Part shown: piece after piece, positions 8,040-15,043 of the stretch
How positions within the stretch are numbered: the stretch's first letter is position 1
Layout: the number at the start of each line of letters is the position of its first letter
Assembly (NCBI RefSeq): GCF_900232945.1
Contig: NZ_OCTU01000003.1
Span: 173,794-201,153, forward strand
DNA: 27,360 bases
Origin: Urinicoccus timonensis
GTDB lineage: Bacteria > Bacillota > Clostridia > Tissierellales > Peptoniphilaceae
Direction: 5' to 3'
Program-made: the position numbers and the translations under genes
Notes under the pieces: generated by a model
What the model saw: only the letters and a program-made list of their open reading frames with translations
The model's database searches: none
What the model was told of the DNA's origin: nothing

Positions 8040-8064
8040 CATTTTCCCCTTTATTAGCTATAAT
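8036..8064 (+). promoter_or_regulatory. Consensus sigma-A promoter of greA-lysS
   Basis: Perfect TTGACA (8036-8041), 17-nt spacer, perfect TATAAT (8059-8064). The -35 element overlaps the stop codon of the preceding dus gene. A leader hairpin (AAGCAAGA 8079-8086 with TCTTGCTT 8093-8100, no T-run) follows. Confidence 0.9.
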
Positions 8065-8116
8065 AATTCACATTATTAAAGCAAGAGAAGAGTCTTGCTT
8101 AGGTTAGGAGAGAAGA

Positions 8117-8590
8117 ATGGATAAGGACATATTTTTTACCCCAGAAGGGTTAGATAAGATTGAAAAAGAAATTGAATATTTAAAAACAGTTCGCCGTAAA
8201 GAAGTGGCAGAAAGAATTCGTGTTGCCTTGGGTTACGGAGACCTATCAGAAAACTCAGAATACGATGAGGCTAAAAATGAACAAGCCCATGTAGAAGAAA
8301 GAATTGCCAAGTTGGAAAACATGGTTAGAAATGCCCGGGTTGTTGAAGAAGATGAAATCGACAAGGACACTGTTGGCGTTGGAACCCATGTCAAGGTCAA
8401 GGATAAAAAATCCGGCGAAGAAGATATCTTTGATATTGTAGGTTCAGCCGAAGCCGACCCCTTGGAAGGAAAAATTTCCAATGAAAGCCCTGTAGGGGCA
8501 GCCTTAATTGGCTGCAAAATTGGCGATGTAGCAGAAGTTGAAGTACCAGATGGAGTGATTCACTACGAAGTGGTTGAAATTTCACTCTAA
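8117..8590 (+). CDS. greA: Transcription elongation factor GreA
   Basis: 157 residues, the normal length. GreA enters the secondary channel of RNA polymerase and stimulates cleavage of backtracked RNA. The N-terminal coiled coil (about 10-75) carries the tip motif [16 protein letters not shown] with the acidic residues D42 and E45 that coordinate Mg2+. The C-terminal FKBP-like domain ends [17 protein letters not shown] (8106-8111) sets the start. It is followed after 17 nt by lysS; greA-lysS is a frequently conserved pair in Firmicutes. A consensus promoter drives the pair. Confidence 0.97.
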   Translation: MDKDIFFTPEGLDKIEKEIEYLKTVRRKEVAERIRVALGYGDLSENSEYDEAKNEQAHVEERIAKLENMVRNARVVEEDEIDKDTVGVGTHVKVKDKKSGEEDIFDIVGSAEADPLEGKISNESPVGAALIGCKIGDVAEVEVPDGVIHYEVVEISL

Positions 8591-8607
8591 GGCCAGGAGG
8601 TAGAAAA

Positions 8608-10509
8608 GTGGAAAATTTAAATGAAATGCGACTCATGCGGCGTCAAAAGTTACAAGAACTTCAAGACGCAGGAAAGAACCCCTTTGTTCATGAAAAATAC
8701 GATGTAAAAGAGTATTCCACAGACATCAAAGACAATTACTCAGACTATGAAGGCAAGAAAGTCTCTGTGGCAGGACGGGTCATGAGTAAACGGGGACATG
8801 GAAAGATTATGTTCTTAGACCTTCAAGACATGAAGGGCAAAATCCAACTTTTCGCCCGAAAAGACGTCCTGGGAGAGGACTATGAAGATGTAAAGACCTG
8901 GGACATTGGAGATATTGTCGGTATCAAGGGGGAAGTCTTTACCACCAAGGCCGGAGAAGTTTCCATCCGGGTGACTCAAGCCGTCCTCTTAAGTAAGAGT
9001 CTACAAATTTTACCTGAAAAGTTCCACGGCCTCAAGGATACAGACCTCCGCTACCGTCAACGCTATGTGGACCTCATTGTAAATCCTGAAAACAAGGAAA
9101 TTTTCATTAAACGGTCCAAGATTATCAAGGCCATCCGCCGCTTTTTAGATGACCTGGGCTATTTGGAAGTGGACACCCCCATCCTGGGAACCGTGGCTGG
9201 TGGAGCCAATGCCCGTCCCTTCTTAACCCACCACAATGCCTTGGATATTGACATGCAAATGCGGATTGCCAACGAACTTTTCTTAAAACGCCTCATTGTC
9301 GGTGGTTTTGACAAGGTCTATGAAATGGGTAAGATGTTCCGAAACGAAGGTATCGACACCCGTCACAATCCAGAGTTTACTAATATTGAACTCTACCAAG
9401 CCTATACTGATTATGAAGAAATGATGCGGATTACAGAAAACATGTTTGCCTATGTAGCCCAAGAAGTATTGGGAACAGCCAAGATCAACTACCAAGGTGT
9501 GGACATTGACTTGACCCCTCCTTGGAGACGGATCACCATGCATGATGCCGTAAAAGAATACGCCGGTATTGACTTTGACCAAGTAAAGACAGACCAAGAA
9601 GCCTTGGAATTGGCCAAGGAAAAGGGATTAAAACCCGAAGCCTTCTGGACCAAGGGCCACGTTTTAAGTGAACTCTTTGAAGAATACTGTGAAGAAAAAC
9701 TGGTTCAACCAACCTTTGTCATTGGTCATCCAGTGGAAATTTCTCCTCTTTCCAAGAGAAATCCCGACCATCCAGAAATTACCCAACGCTTTGAAGCCTT
9801 TATCAATACTTGGGAATTTGCCAATGCCTTCTCAGAATTAAACGACCCCATTGACCAAAAGGGACGTTTTGAAAAGCAATTGGAAGACAAGGAAGAAGGA
9901 GACGACGAAGCCCATCCCATGGACTACGACTTCATCAATGCCCTAGAAGTAGGACTTCCTCCCACAGGCGGCCTGGGAATTGGCGTAGACCGGATGATTA
10001 TGCTCTTAACAGACCAAGCCAGCATCCGAGATATTATCCTCTTCCCAACCATGAAGCCCCTAGAAGGAGAAACAGAAGTCAAGGCCACAAGTCCCAAGGA
10101 AGATAAGGAAGAAGCCGCTCCTGTCAAGGACCTGGACCTTTCTAAGATTCAAATCGAACCCCTCTTCCAAGAAGAAGTGGACTTTGACACCTTCTCAAAA
10201 TCAGACTTTAGGGTTGTCAAGGTAAAAGAATGTGTAGAAGTACCCAAGTCCAAGAAACTCTTGAAGTTCACCCTGGACGATGGTAGCGGCCAAGACAGGA
10301 TTATCCTGTCCGGCATTAAAAACTTCTATACAGCCGAAGAATTGGTAGGTAAAAACCTCTTGGCTATTACAAACCTACCAGCTCGCAAGATGATGGGAGA
10401 AGAATCCTGTGGTATGCTCCTATCAGCCATTTGCGAGTACGACGGAGAAGAAAAACTTAACTTAATAATGTTGGATGATAATATTCCAGCAGGATCAAAA
10501 TTATATTAA
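8608..10509 (+). CDS. lysS: Lysyl-tRNA synthetase (class II) with C-terminal tRNA-binding OB domain
   Basis: 633 residues, GTG start, AGGAGG seven bases upstream. It charges tRNA-Lys. The anticodon-binding OB fold is at about 52-130. The class II core has motif 2 ([19 protein letters not shown], 243-261) and motif 3 ([13 protein letters not shown], 455-467). After the usual end of LysS (about 490) comes a charged Lys/Glu/Pro linker (490-515). Then a second OB fold at about 524-633 ([18 protein letters not shown], later [20 protein letters not shown]) matches the MetRS C-terminal/Arc1p/Trbp111-type tRNA-binding module. The extra domain probably raises tRNA affinity or promotes dimerisation. 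A 13-bp terminator follows. Confidence 0.96.
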   Translation: MENLNEMRLMRRQKLQELQDAGKNPFVHEKYDVKEYSTDIKDNYSDYEGKKVSVAGRVMSKRGHGKIMFLDLQDMKGKIQLFARKDVLGEDYEDVKTWDIGDIVGIKGEVFTTKAGEVSIRVTQAVLLSKSLQILPEKFHGLKDTDLRYRQRYVDLIVNPENKEIFIKRSKIIKAIRRFLDDLGYLEVDTPILGTVAGGANARPFLTHHNALDIDMQMRIANELFLKRLIVGGFDKVYEMGKMFRNEGIDTRHNPEFTNIELYQAYTDYEEMMRITENMFAYVAQEVLGTAKINYQGVDIDLTPPWRRITMHDAVKEYAGIDFDQVKTDQEALELAKEKGLKPEAFWTKGHVLSELFEEYCEEKLVQPTFVIGHPVEISPLSKRNPDHPEITQRFEAFINTWEFANAFSELNDPIDQKGRFEKQLEDKEEGDDEAHPMDYDFINALEVGLPPTGGLGIGVDRMIMLLTDQASIRDIILFPTMKPLEGETEVKATSPKEDKEEAAPVKDLDLSKIQIEPLFQEEVDFDTFSKSDFRVVKVKECVEVPKSKKLLKFTLDDGSGQDRIILSGIKNFYTAEELVGKNLLAITNLPARKMMGEESCGMLLSAICEYDGEEKLNLIMLDDNIPAGSKLY

Positions 10510-10524
10510 AGAACACGCTAATTA

Positions 10525-10563
10525 TTAAACTGGGATTTGTAATGAATCCCAGTTTAATTTTTA
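10525..10563 (+). terminator. Intrinsic terminator of greA-lysS
   Basis: 13-bp stem (TTAAACTGGGATT 10525-10537 with its complement at 10545-10557, 7-nt loop) followed by T-rich sequence. Confidence 0.88.
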
Positions 10564-10636
10564 TAATTGGATTAATAGAATTATTAAGCTATATAATAAA
10601 ATCAATTTAAAGAAAAATAAATATTAGATAATACCA

Positions 10637-10671
10637 GGCGATAGCAATTAAAAACTCTATCGTCTTTTTTT
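10637..10671 (+). terminator. Terminator-like hairpin in the AT-rich island
   Basis: GGCGATAG (10637-10644) pairs with CTATCGTC (10657-10664, one G-U pair), 12-nt loop, then T7. It has no gene directly upstream, since lysS already has its own terminator. It is either left from a lost gene or a leader attenuator. The rest of 10564-10760 shows nothing else recognised. Confidence 0.6.
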
Positions 10672-10760
10672 ATACTAAAAATAAGGACGGAATAACACAA
10701 CAAATTCTCTAAAACAAAACACTAAACCAATGCAAGATTAAATGAAATCAATATCTATGA

Positions 10761-10766
10761 TATAAT
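10761..10766 (+). promoter_or_regulatory. Extended -10 promoter of the small XRE gene
   Basis: TGA-TATAAT with the hexamer at 10761-10766. The -35 (TTAAAT) is weak at 17-nt spacing. It lies 35 nt before the ATG, which is preceded by a weak AGAGGG. Confidence 0.45.
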
Positions 10767-10801
10767 TAAATAAATCTAATAAAGAGAAAAAGAGGGATAT
10801 T

Positions 10802-11020
10802 ATGGCACTTAACTATAAACCATTATGGATACAGTTAGCAAAAAAAGGACTAAAGAAAACAGATGTAATAGCCATGGCAGGACTTACAACAAATGTTATG
10901 GCACAAATGGGCAAGGATAAACCAATTACATTTAAGAATTTAGAAAGAATATGTAAGGCTTTATCTTGAACTCCTAATGATATTATTAGTTTTGAAGATG
11001 AATTTGAAAAAGAGATTTAA
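10802..11020 (+). pseudogene. Small XRE/Cro-type regulator interrupted by an in-frame TGA
   Basis: A frame from ATG 10802 reads WIQLAKKGLKKTDVIAMAGL, then MGKDKPITFKNLERICKALS, TGA (10967-10969), TPNDIISFEDEF, and TAA (11018-11020). That is 72 codons with a single stop at codon 56. Intact one-domain XRE proteins of this type (YozG-like, HTH_26) usually read ICKALNCTPNDI, so the TGA falls where Cys (TGC/TGT) is expected, one base away. The rest of the frame is clean, so the mutation is recent, or a 55-residue product ending before the last helix is made. Neighbouring genes use TGA as a true stop, so recoding is unlikely. It would be a DNA-binding repressor. No partner gene is evident next to it. 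Confidence 0.72.
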
Positions 11021-11449
11021 ATTCTTATAGTTCTTTACACTTGATTTACAAGGGATCAAAGAAAATCTTAATAAGGGTTTCTAAAATTTTATTGAAATAA
11101 TGTATAATTTGTGATAGCTTACTTACAATTTTAGAATTGTAATCTTTATATAGGGTGTTTTTATATCTTGTCAATGATTTTGTAAATATCTTTTAGATTG
11201 GAATCCAAAGTTTTGTGAGTAATTTATTTGAGAATTTACAAAGCTTCTTAATACATGACCTGTATGTGTATAATGACATTGACAAGAAGACATCTGTGAT
11301 TATAGATTTTAAGTAACTATATAAATTGTAAAAAAGTATAGCACTAATACTAGCAAGAAAATTTATACGAATTTAGTTGACACAACTAAGAAAAATTGCT
11401 CCCATTTACGAAATGGTTTATACTTCAAGAGAGGAGGTAAACTAAATTG
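11021..11449 (+). other. AT-rich intergenic stretch, no intact gene
   Basis: About 430 bases without a supported gene. An 8-bp palindromic hairpin (TTACAATT 11123-11130, AATTGTAA 11135-11142) has no T-run. A readable fragment at about 11203-11308 (ending HDLYVYNDIDKKTSVIIDFK, then TAA) has stops upstream and may be the tail of a lost gene; I cannot identify it. GAGGAGG at 11431-11437 belongs to the next gene. Confidence 0.4.
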
Positions 11450-11944
11450 ATGAAAACACTTGGTATGTTAACAATCATCTGCTTAACAGCATCAATTATG
11501 ATGATGAATTTTATACTTATTATACCAAAATTTGGCTCGAAGCATTTCGGCGCACCTGATGATATCAAAGTTATGATGAGTAAGTTGCCAGATAAACCGA
11601 TTTGGGTCAATATAATCGGCGGACTTATCATGATACTTGGATTGCTAGCCATTGCAGCCGTTCTAGGCTGGGCAATTGTTGATACAGTAAAATTTAGTTT
11701 AACTTTTCAGAAAGCCTTTGTTAGATTTTTAATACTATTTGAAGGATATAAGCTTTTTGATATTATCTTTTTTGATTATCTCATGCTTACCAAGTTAAAA
11801 TTGCCGACTAAAGTTTACCCAGAGACGGTTGGTGCTAAGGGTTATGATAATTTTGGTTTTAATGGGAAAAGTCAGATTGCAAAAATTATAATCTTCTTTT
11901 TCGTGAGCCTAATTTTGGCATATTTACTGACCGTTTTGGTTTAA
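11450..11944 (+). CDS. Putative four-helix membrane protein of unknown function
   Basis: 164 residues from ATG 11450. A TTG immediately before it (11447) gives a better distance, 9 nt, from GAGGAGG and is an alternative start. Hydrophobic segments lie at about 4-27, 54-78, 86-108 and 145-164. The central loop contains YKLFDIIFFDYLMLTK and a YPET motif followed by GAKGYDNFGFNGK, which looks conserved in uncharacterised clostridial membrane proteins; this is memory, not a search. There is no catalytic signature. It is isolated in the AT-rich island and looks intact. Confidence 0.65.
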   Translation: MKTLGMLTIICLTASIMMMNFILIIPKFGSKHFGAPDDIKVMMSKLPDKPIWVNIIGGLIMILGLLAIAAVLGWAIVDTVKFSLTFQKAFVRFLILFEGYKLFDIIFFDYLMLTKLKLPTKVYPETVGAKGYDNFGFNGKSQIAKIIIFFFVSLILAYLLTVLV

Positions 11945-12203
11945 CTAGAAATTCATCACTTATAATGTTCAATTCGACTTCTTGGCTATTTGTTTTAAGG
12001 GGCTGTAGCTTAAAAAAACCAATTATCAGAAATAGATATAAGCCATGAACAATTATATGAAGATGGGTTAGGGTGAAATATAATCGAAAGAAACTTCAAT
12101 CTAATGAATGTGAGCATATCTTAAAAACAAGACAAGAACCATTCCTATACAAATATCTATACATGCAAATTCATATAAGATAAAGGCGTATAAAAAAATT
12201 AGT
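11945..12203 (+). other. Degenerate stretch between the membrane protein and AraC genes
   Basis: No intact gene. A short readable segment near 12023-12072 (QLSEIDISHEQLYEDGLG, then TGA) looks like real protein sequence with stops on both sides, so it is probably a relic. On the minus strand, the sequence after the AraC stop has a T-rich stretch at about 12191-12199 but no clear hairpin next to it. Confidence 0.35.
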
Positions 12204-12995
12204 TTAATCACAGCAATCACAATTTAAATTGTGATGTTCGCAAGCTAAACTACGGACTTCACTAGGAAGTTTCCCTTTGTATCTTTTGTAATAAATAGAA
12301 AATTTGCTATGGGATGCGTATCCAACAGATTGAGCTATTTCCTTTATAGGAAGTTTGGTATTTAAGAGAAGAGTCTCAGCCACGTTCATTCTTTTTCTTT
12401 GAGTATATTCTGTAATGCTTTGACCATATTTTTCTTTGAATAGATTTTTTAATTTAGTCCCGCTCATTGTAGATATTTTTTCAAGAGTTTCCTGGTTTAC
12501 ATTCATGGCGAAATGATCATCTAAAAATCTGGCTACATCTTCAAGTGCTTTATTATCATCAGATTCAATTTTATATTTTTTCCTATTTAAGTAGGTATCT
12601 ATTACTATACTTACCCATTCATTTGCTTTGGCTTTAAAGAAAAAATCAGCGGCTGGAGCATCCATCTTACAATTTAATATTTCCATTGCCACTTTTTCTA
12701 AAGACTTTGTAAGTATTATTTGATTAGTTTGAAGTAAAGCCCTATAAAATGATTCCGGATCAATATTAATGGCTGATAGGTGGTTTTCCAAAAGCTCTTT
12801 TTTAAAGCCTATAGAAACAGAAAGATAATTTGAATTCTCGTGTAATAAAAACAGAAAGTCATCTTTTATATTATCAAAATCAAAAGTACATAAGGAGTTT
12901 GCAGTAAGTGTTTGATAAGGATTAAATTTTTCACCGTTTGCACTTACTATGTACTTGTATTGGACGATGGGGAAATTGTTCAAAGAGGAAAACAC
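12204..12995 (-). CDS. AraC-family transcriptional regulator with rearranged N-terminus
   Basis: A frame of 263 codons starting at GTG 12995. Residues from about 168 on form the double helix-turn-helix AraC domain: LEKISTMSGTKLKNLFKEKY (first HTH), then LPIKEIAQSVGYASHSKFSIYYKRYKG, the conserved second-helix region. The middle (about 45-165) is an effector-type region. The C-terminus is Cys/His-rich (CEHHNLNCDCCD). The first 13 or so codons are exactly antisense to the tail of an ABC exporter on the plus strand, and no Shine-Dalgarno precedes the GTG. The true N-terminus has therefore probably been lost in a rearrangement. Related regulators normally have about 60 further residues and often sit beside ABC exporter genes. 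It is probably a truncated, possibly non-functional regulator. Confidence 0.7.
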   Translation of the reverse strand: MFSSLNNFPIVQYKYIVSANGEKFNPYQTLTANSLCTFDFDNIKDDFLFLLHENSNYLSVSIGFKKELLENHLSAINIDPESFYRALLQTNQIILTKSLEKVAMEILNCKMDAPAADFFFKAKANEWVSIVIDTYLNRKKYKIESDDNKALEDVARFLDDHFAMNVNQETLEKISTMSGTKLKNLFKEKYGQSITEYTQRKRMNVAETLLLNTKLPIKEIAQSVGYASHSKFSIYYKRYKGKLPSEVRSLACEHHNLNCDCCD

Positions 12996-13073
12996 AGAGA
13001 TTTAATAGAAGAAGAGGGACTATATAGAAGTTTTATGAGAATCAGGGGTAAGGTAGAAAATTGGAAAATATAA
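12957..13073 (+). pseudogene. C-terminal remnant of an ABC exporter ATPase
   Basis: In frame to TAA (13071-13073) the bases read VLDDGEIVQRGKHRDLIEEE and then a basic tail ending ENWKI. This is the region just after the H-loop that ends ABC exporter ATPases (LDDGEIVERGTHKEL is usual). No Walker motifs occur upstream: the sequence joins the AraC gene in the opposite orientation at roughly 12940-12957. It is followed by AAGGAGAT and the next relic, so it was once the gene upstream of that one in an operon. Confidence 0.75.
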
Positions 13074-13089
13074 TAAGGAGATAAAATAA

Positions 13090-13258
13090 ATGCTAAAATT
13101 GAGTCACATATCATGTAGGGTTGATAATTTACAAGAGGCTTGAAAAAATCACTGAAATGGGCTTTAAAATTGAGTGGGGCTCTAATAATATAAATAAAAA
13201 TGGCAGAAGAATTTATCTACTAATAGCCTACATCTTTTATCTTTGTGGGAAAATATGA
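13090..13258 (+). pseudogene. Frameshifted VOC/glyoxalase-family relic
   Basis: ATG 13090 after AAGGAGAT reads LSHISCRVDNLQEA, then TGA (13141). Shifted by +1, the sequence continues KITEMGFKIEWGSNNINKNG and stops at 13256-13258. Together this resembles the first 40-50 residues of a vicinal-oxygen-chelate protein (VDNLEEAVxxxEEMGF, WGS). The remaining ~60-70% of the domain is missing. It is non-functional. Confidence 0.7.
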
Positions 13259-13291
13259 TAAAAAAGATAAACAAAAAGTTATAACATTCCA

Positions 13292-13363
13292 GATTGGGAT
13301 TACATGGAAAGATATATAGAAAACGTAAAACTAAAATGTAATATAGAAATGTATAACATTTAG
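13292..13363 (+). pseudogene. C-terminal relic of an unidentified protein
   Basis: A 23-codon open stretch (DWDYMERYIENVKL and onward, TAG at 13361-13363) has no start and stops upstream. It reads as a genuine protein end. I do not recognise the family with any confidence. Confidence 0.4.
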
Positions 13364-13367
13364 AAAA

Positions 13368-13405
13368 AAGACGATTAGAAAAATAAAAATCTAGTCGTCT
13401 TTTTT
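13368..13405 (+). terminator. Terminator or attenuator before the coiled-coil/wHTH gene
   Basis: 12-bp stem (AAGACGATTAGA 13368-13379 with TCTAGTCGTCTT 13390-13401, one G-U pair), 10-nt loop, T-run. It begins 5 nt after the stop of the relic and ends 22 nt before the next ATG. It could close the upstream gene or act as a leader attenuator. Confidence 0.8.
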
Positions 13406-13426
13406 ATTTTAGGAAAGGATATAAGT

Positions 13427-13879
13427 ATGAAAAAATTAGAACAAATAAGACAAGAGTTAAAAGAAATAAAAGATAAAATAGACGATACAGAAGAAAGATT
13501 AAGGCAACTAAAAAATCAAGAACAAAAGATATTAAAACAAGATATAGTAAAAAGAAGAAAGTTTAAGTCAACAGAATCTTCATTTACTACAATTTTAAAG
13601 AATTTAAATTATGACACCCAAAATGTCACTCAAAATGTCACTCAAAGTGAGGGACAAAATGAGGGTAAAAATGACGGTCAAAAGTTAAAACCAAAAGATA
13701 GACGAAATAAGATAGTGAAACTTATGAAAGAAAATTCAAACATAACAACAATTGAATTGTCTCATATATTATTGGTATCTGTAAGCACGATTGAAATAGA
13801 TTTAAAAGTTCTCACAGATGAAAAAACAATTGAGTATATAGGCAGTGCTGAAGACGGATATTGGAAAGTAAACAAATAA
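13427..13879 (+). CDS. Coiled-coil plus winged-helix protein, probable chimera of mobile-element genes
   Basis: 150 residues, AGGAAAGGAT upstream. Residues 1-45 are a charged coiled coil (KKLEQIRQELKEIKDKI, then RLRQLKNQEQKIL) like the small DUF3847-type proteins encoded beside relaxase genes of conjugative elements. Residues 62-85 are a low-complexity repeat (NVTQNVTQ, SEGQNEGKNDGQ). Residues 88-150 form a winged helix-turn-helix (RRNKIVKLMKENSNITTIEL, VSVSTIEIDLKVL, GYWKVN), the C-terminal type seen after AlbA_2/RecG-like domains, which also carry such NVTQ repeats. The two halves normally belong to different proteins, so a deletion probably fused them in frame. It may still be expressed and bind DNA. 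The family calls are from memory. Confidence 0.6.
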   Translation: MKKLEQIRQELKEIKDKIDDTEERLRQLKNQEQKILKQDIVKRRKFKSTESSFTTILKNLNYDTQNVTQNVTQSEGQNEGKNDGQKLKPKDRRNKIVKLMKENSNITTIELSHILLVSVSTIEIDLKVLTDEKTIEYIGSAEDGYWKVNK

Positions 13880-13966
13880 AGTGAATAAGAAAATCCAATT
13901 CTCCCGAAAATAATATAATATTCGGGAGAAATACTTTGAGCGGGAGAGAAATCTTTCGTTTTTTTA
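13874..13966 (+). ncRNA. Leader/terminator module, copy 1
   Basis: Begins at the stop codon of the preceding gene (AAATAAAGTG, AATAAGAAAATC). It has a 10-bp hairpin (13899-13908 with 13921-13930; core CTCCCG/CGGGAG), then ACTTTGAGCGGGAGA. A GAAA-loop terminator hairpin follows (13940-13947 with 13952-13959) and a T7 run to 13965. It lies 17 nt upstream of the topoisomerase III fragment. A second, diverged copy lies at 14635-14725 and has compensatory stem changes. It could be a leader attenuator, a structured RNA or a conserved 3' end. Function unknown. Confidence 0.6.
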
Positions 13967-13982
13967 ACTTACAGAGTCATGA

Positions 13983-14163
13983 ATGAAATTAGTAATAGTA
14001 GAGAAACCAAGTGTAGCAGTTACAATTGTAAGAAAAAATAGATATTATGAAGGGGAATGAATACATTGTTTTCTGGTGTCTAGGTCATTTAATTCAAATG
14101 CCAAGTCCAGATAGGATAGATGAAAATAGAATAGGGGGCAATGGAACAAGTTTTGAATATTGA
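13983..14163 (+). pseudogene. topB: N-terminal fragment of DNA topoisomerase III, frameshifted
   Basis: ATG 13983 reads KLVIVEKPSVAVTIVRKN and then RYYEGE before a TGA. Removing one G from the GGGG at 14052-14055 restores EGNEYIVFWCLGHLIQMPSP and onward to TGA 14161-14163. This is the start of the TopB Toprim domain (MKLVIAEKPSVA, GxEYIVSWCxGHL). A few codons between the two blocks are missing, and everything after about 60 residues is lost. Mobile-element topB genes are typical of Tn1549-like conjugative elements, so this is probably a relic of one. Confidence 0.8.
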
Positions 14164-14289
14164 CTTTTTGTCCAAGAAATATTTTAATATAAATAAAAGA
14201 ATTAACGATATGGGGATATCAAAAATGGAAAAGACTAATATTAGATAGTATGGAAATAAAATTTGACTTTGAAAGAGAGTGGTGCACAG

Positions 14290-14640
14290 ATGAATTTAGC
14301 AGATCCTCAAGATATTATTGTTAAAATAGTTGTTTTATTGATTCCAATTATTTTATGCTTATTTTCTTTATATATGATAGATAAGACCAATGGAAATATT
14401 ATAGCAGGATTTAATACTATGGAAGAAGAAAAAAAGAAAGAGCTCATAAGGAAAGGATACCTGTCCAAAGTCAAAAAAATGCTTTTAATAATGATTCTAC
14501 CCTTACTTATTGCCTTTTTGTCTAGTTTTTTTATTAAGGATATTGAGCTATATAATGATATTCTCATGGGAGCATGGGGTTTATTTGGAATCATTACGAT
14601 TTTAGGAATTGTAGTTGTTAATTATTCTATGCGAAAATAA
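14290..14640 (+). CDS. Small membrane protein, DUF3784-like
   Basis: 116 residues from ATG 14290 (the frame is open from TTG 14263, but the ATG starts naturally before the first helix). The Shine-Dalgarno is weak (AGAGAGTGG). Three hydrophobic segments lie at about 10-29, 63-82 and 91-111. The segment GNIIAGFNTMEEEKKKEL between helices 1 and 2 resembles the IAGYNTMSKEEK signature of DUF3784 proteins, membrane proteins of unknown function common in Firmicutes. It lies between the topB fragment and the second leader/terminator module, whose first bases overlap its stop. Confidence 0.6.
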   Translation: MNLADPQDIIVKIVVLLIPIILCLFSLYMIDKTNGNIIAGFNTMEEEKKKELIRKGYLSKVKKMLLIMILPLLIAFLSSFFIKDIELYNDILMGAWGLFGIITILGIVVVNYSMRK

Positions 14641-14725
14641 AGTGGATAAGAAAATCAATTGTCACGAATAGAATACAATATTGGTGACAAAGTTTTGAGC
14701 GGGAGAGAAATCTTTCGCTCTTTTT
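14635..14725 (+). ncRNA. Leader/terminator module, copy 2
   Basis: Aligned with copy 1 from AAATAAAGTGGATAAGAAAATC. The first stem is TTGTCAC (14659-14665) with GTGACAA (14684-14690): relative to copy 1 one C-G pair became G-C and another became A-T. The terminator is a perfect 10-bp stem (14697-14706 with 14711-14720) closed by a GAAA tetraloop and followed by T5. It terminates the DUF3784-like gene. It also lies just upstream of the operator region of the XRE gene at 14831. Confidence 0.65.
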
Positions 14726-14749
14726 ATATCCTTATAAAAAATAAAAAAG

Positions 14750-14778
14750 TTGACAGGTCCGGAGAAAAAATGTACTAT
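14750..14778 (+). promoter_or_regulatory. Promoter of the XRE/partner operon
   Basis: TTGACA (14750-14755), 17-nt spacer, TACTAT (14773-14778); the alternative -10 TATAAA is at 14776-14781. The -10 lies inside the first copy of a tandem 23-bp repeat, so a bound protein would block RNA polymerase. Confidence 0.6.
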
Positions 14779-14811
14779 AAATGTAACCAAAAATGTACTA
14801 TAAATGTAACC
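14766..14811 (+). repeat. Tandem 23-bp repeat, likely autoregulatory operator
   Basis: Two perfect, directly adjacent copies (14766-14788 and 14789-14811), each AAAAA followed by TGTACTATAAATGTAACC. Each unit contains TGTA boxes 10 bp apart. The 23-bp period places both units on roughly the same DNA face. They overlap the -10 and transcription start of the XRE gene 20 bases downstream, so binding by its own product is the simplest explanation. Confidence 0.65.
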
Positions 14812-14830
14812 ATCGAAAAAAGGAGATGCA

Positions 14831-15034
14831 ATGGATGTAGAAATTGACAACAGAATTGCAGAATTTCGTAAGGAGCTTGGCCTGTCTCAACATCGGCTGG
14901 CCCAGGCAGTGGGGCTTAAGAGACGGTCAATTATGGCCTATGAAAACAAGACCATTAGCCCAACCCTGGAAACGGCCTATAAGATTTCCAAGGTTTTAGG
15001 CAAGGACCTGACAGAAGTGTTTATTTTTAAATAG
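14831..15034 (+). CDS. Small XRE-family (Cro/CI) transcriptional regulator
   Basis: 67 residues, nearly all one helix-turn-helix domain: IAEFRKELGLSQHRLAQAV, then GLKRRSIMAYENKTISPTLE and AYKISKVLGKDLTEVF. AAGGAG (14820-14825) is 5 nt before the ATG. Single-domain regulators of this type (e.g. the MqsA/YgzD-like group 'LRxxxGLSQxxLA') often repress a short operon that includes a membrane or stress-related partner. Here the partner starts 9 nt after the stop. The tandem operator-like repeat upstream suggests autorepression. Codon use resembles the flanking housekeeping genes rather than the AT-rich island, so it marks the island's right edge. Confidence 0.88.
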   Translation: MDVEIDNRIAEFRKELGLSQHRLAQAVGLKRRSIMAYENKTISPTLETAYKISKVLGKDLTEVFIFK

Positions 15035-15043
15035 GAGGAAGAC

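Noticed and set aside
11990..12010. GGGGCTGTAGCTTA as the start of a tRNA
   Set aside because: No acceptor, D-loop or T-loop pairing follows.
13090..13143. TGA read-through in the VOC relic like that considered for the XRE gene
   Set aside because: The sense continuation is in another frame and most of the domain is missing, so it is frameshift decay.
13619..13660. Short tandem repeat as a possible CRISPR or iteron
   Set aside because: Only about two 12-bp units, in frame within a coding region and encoding an NVTQ linker.
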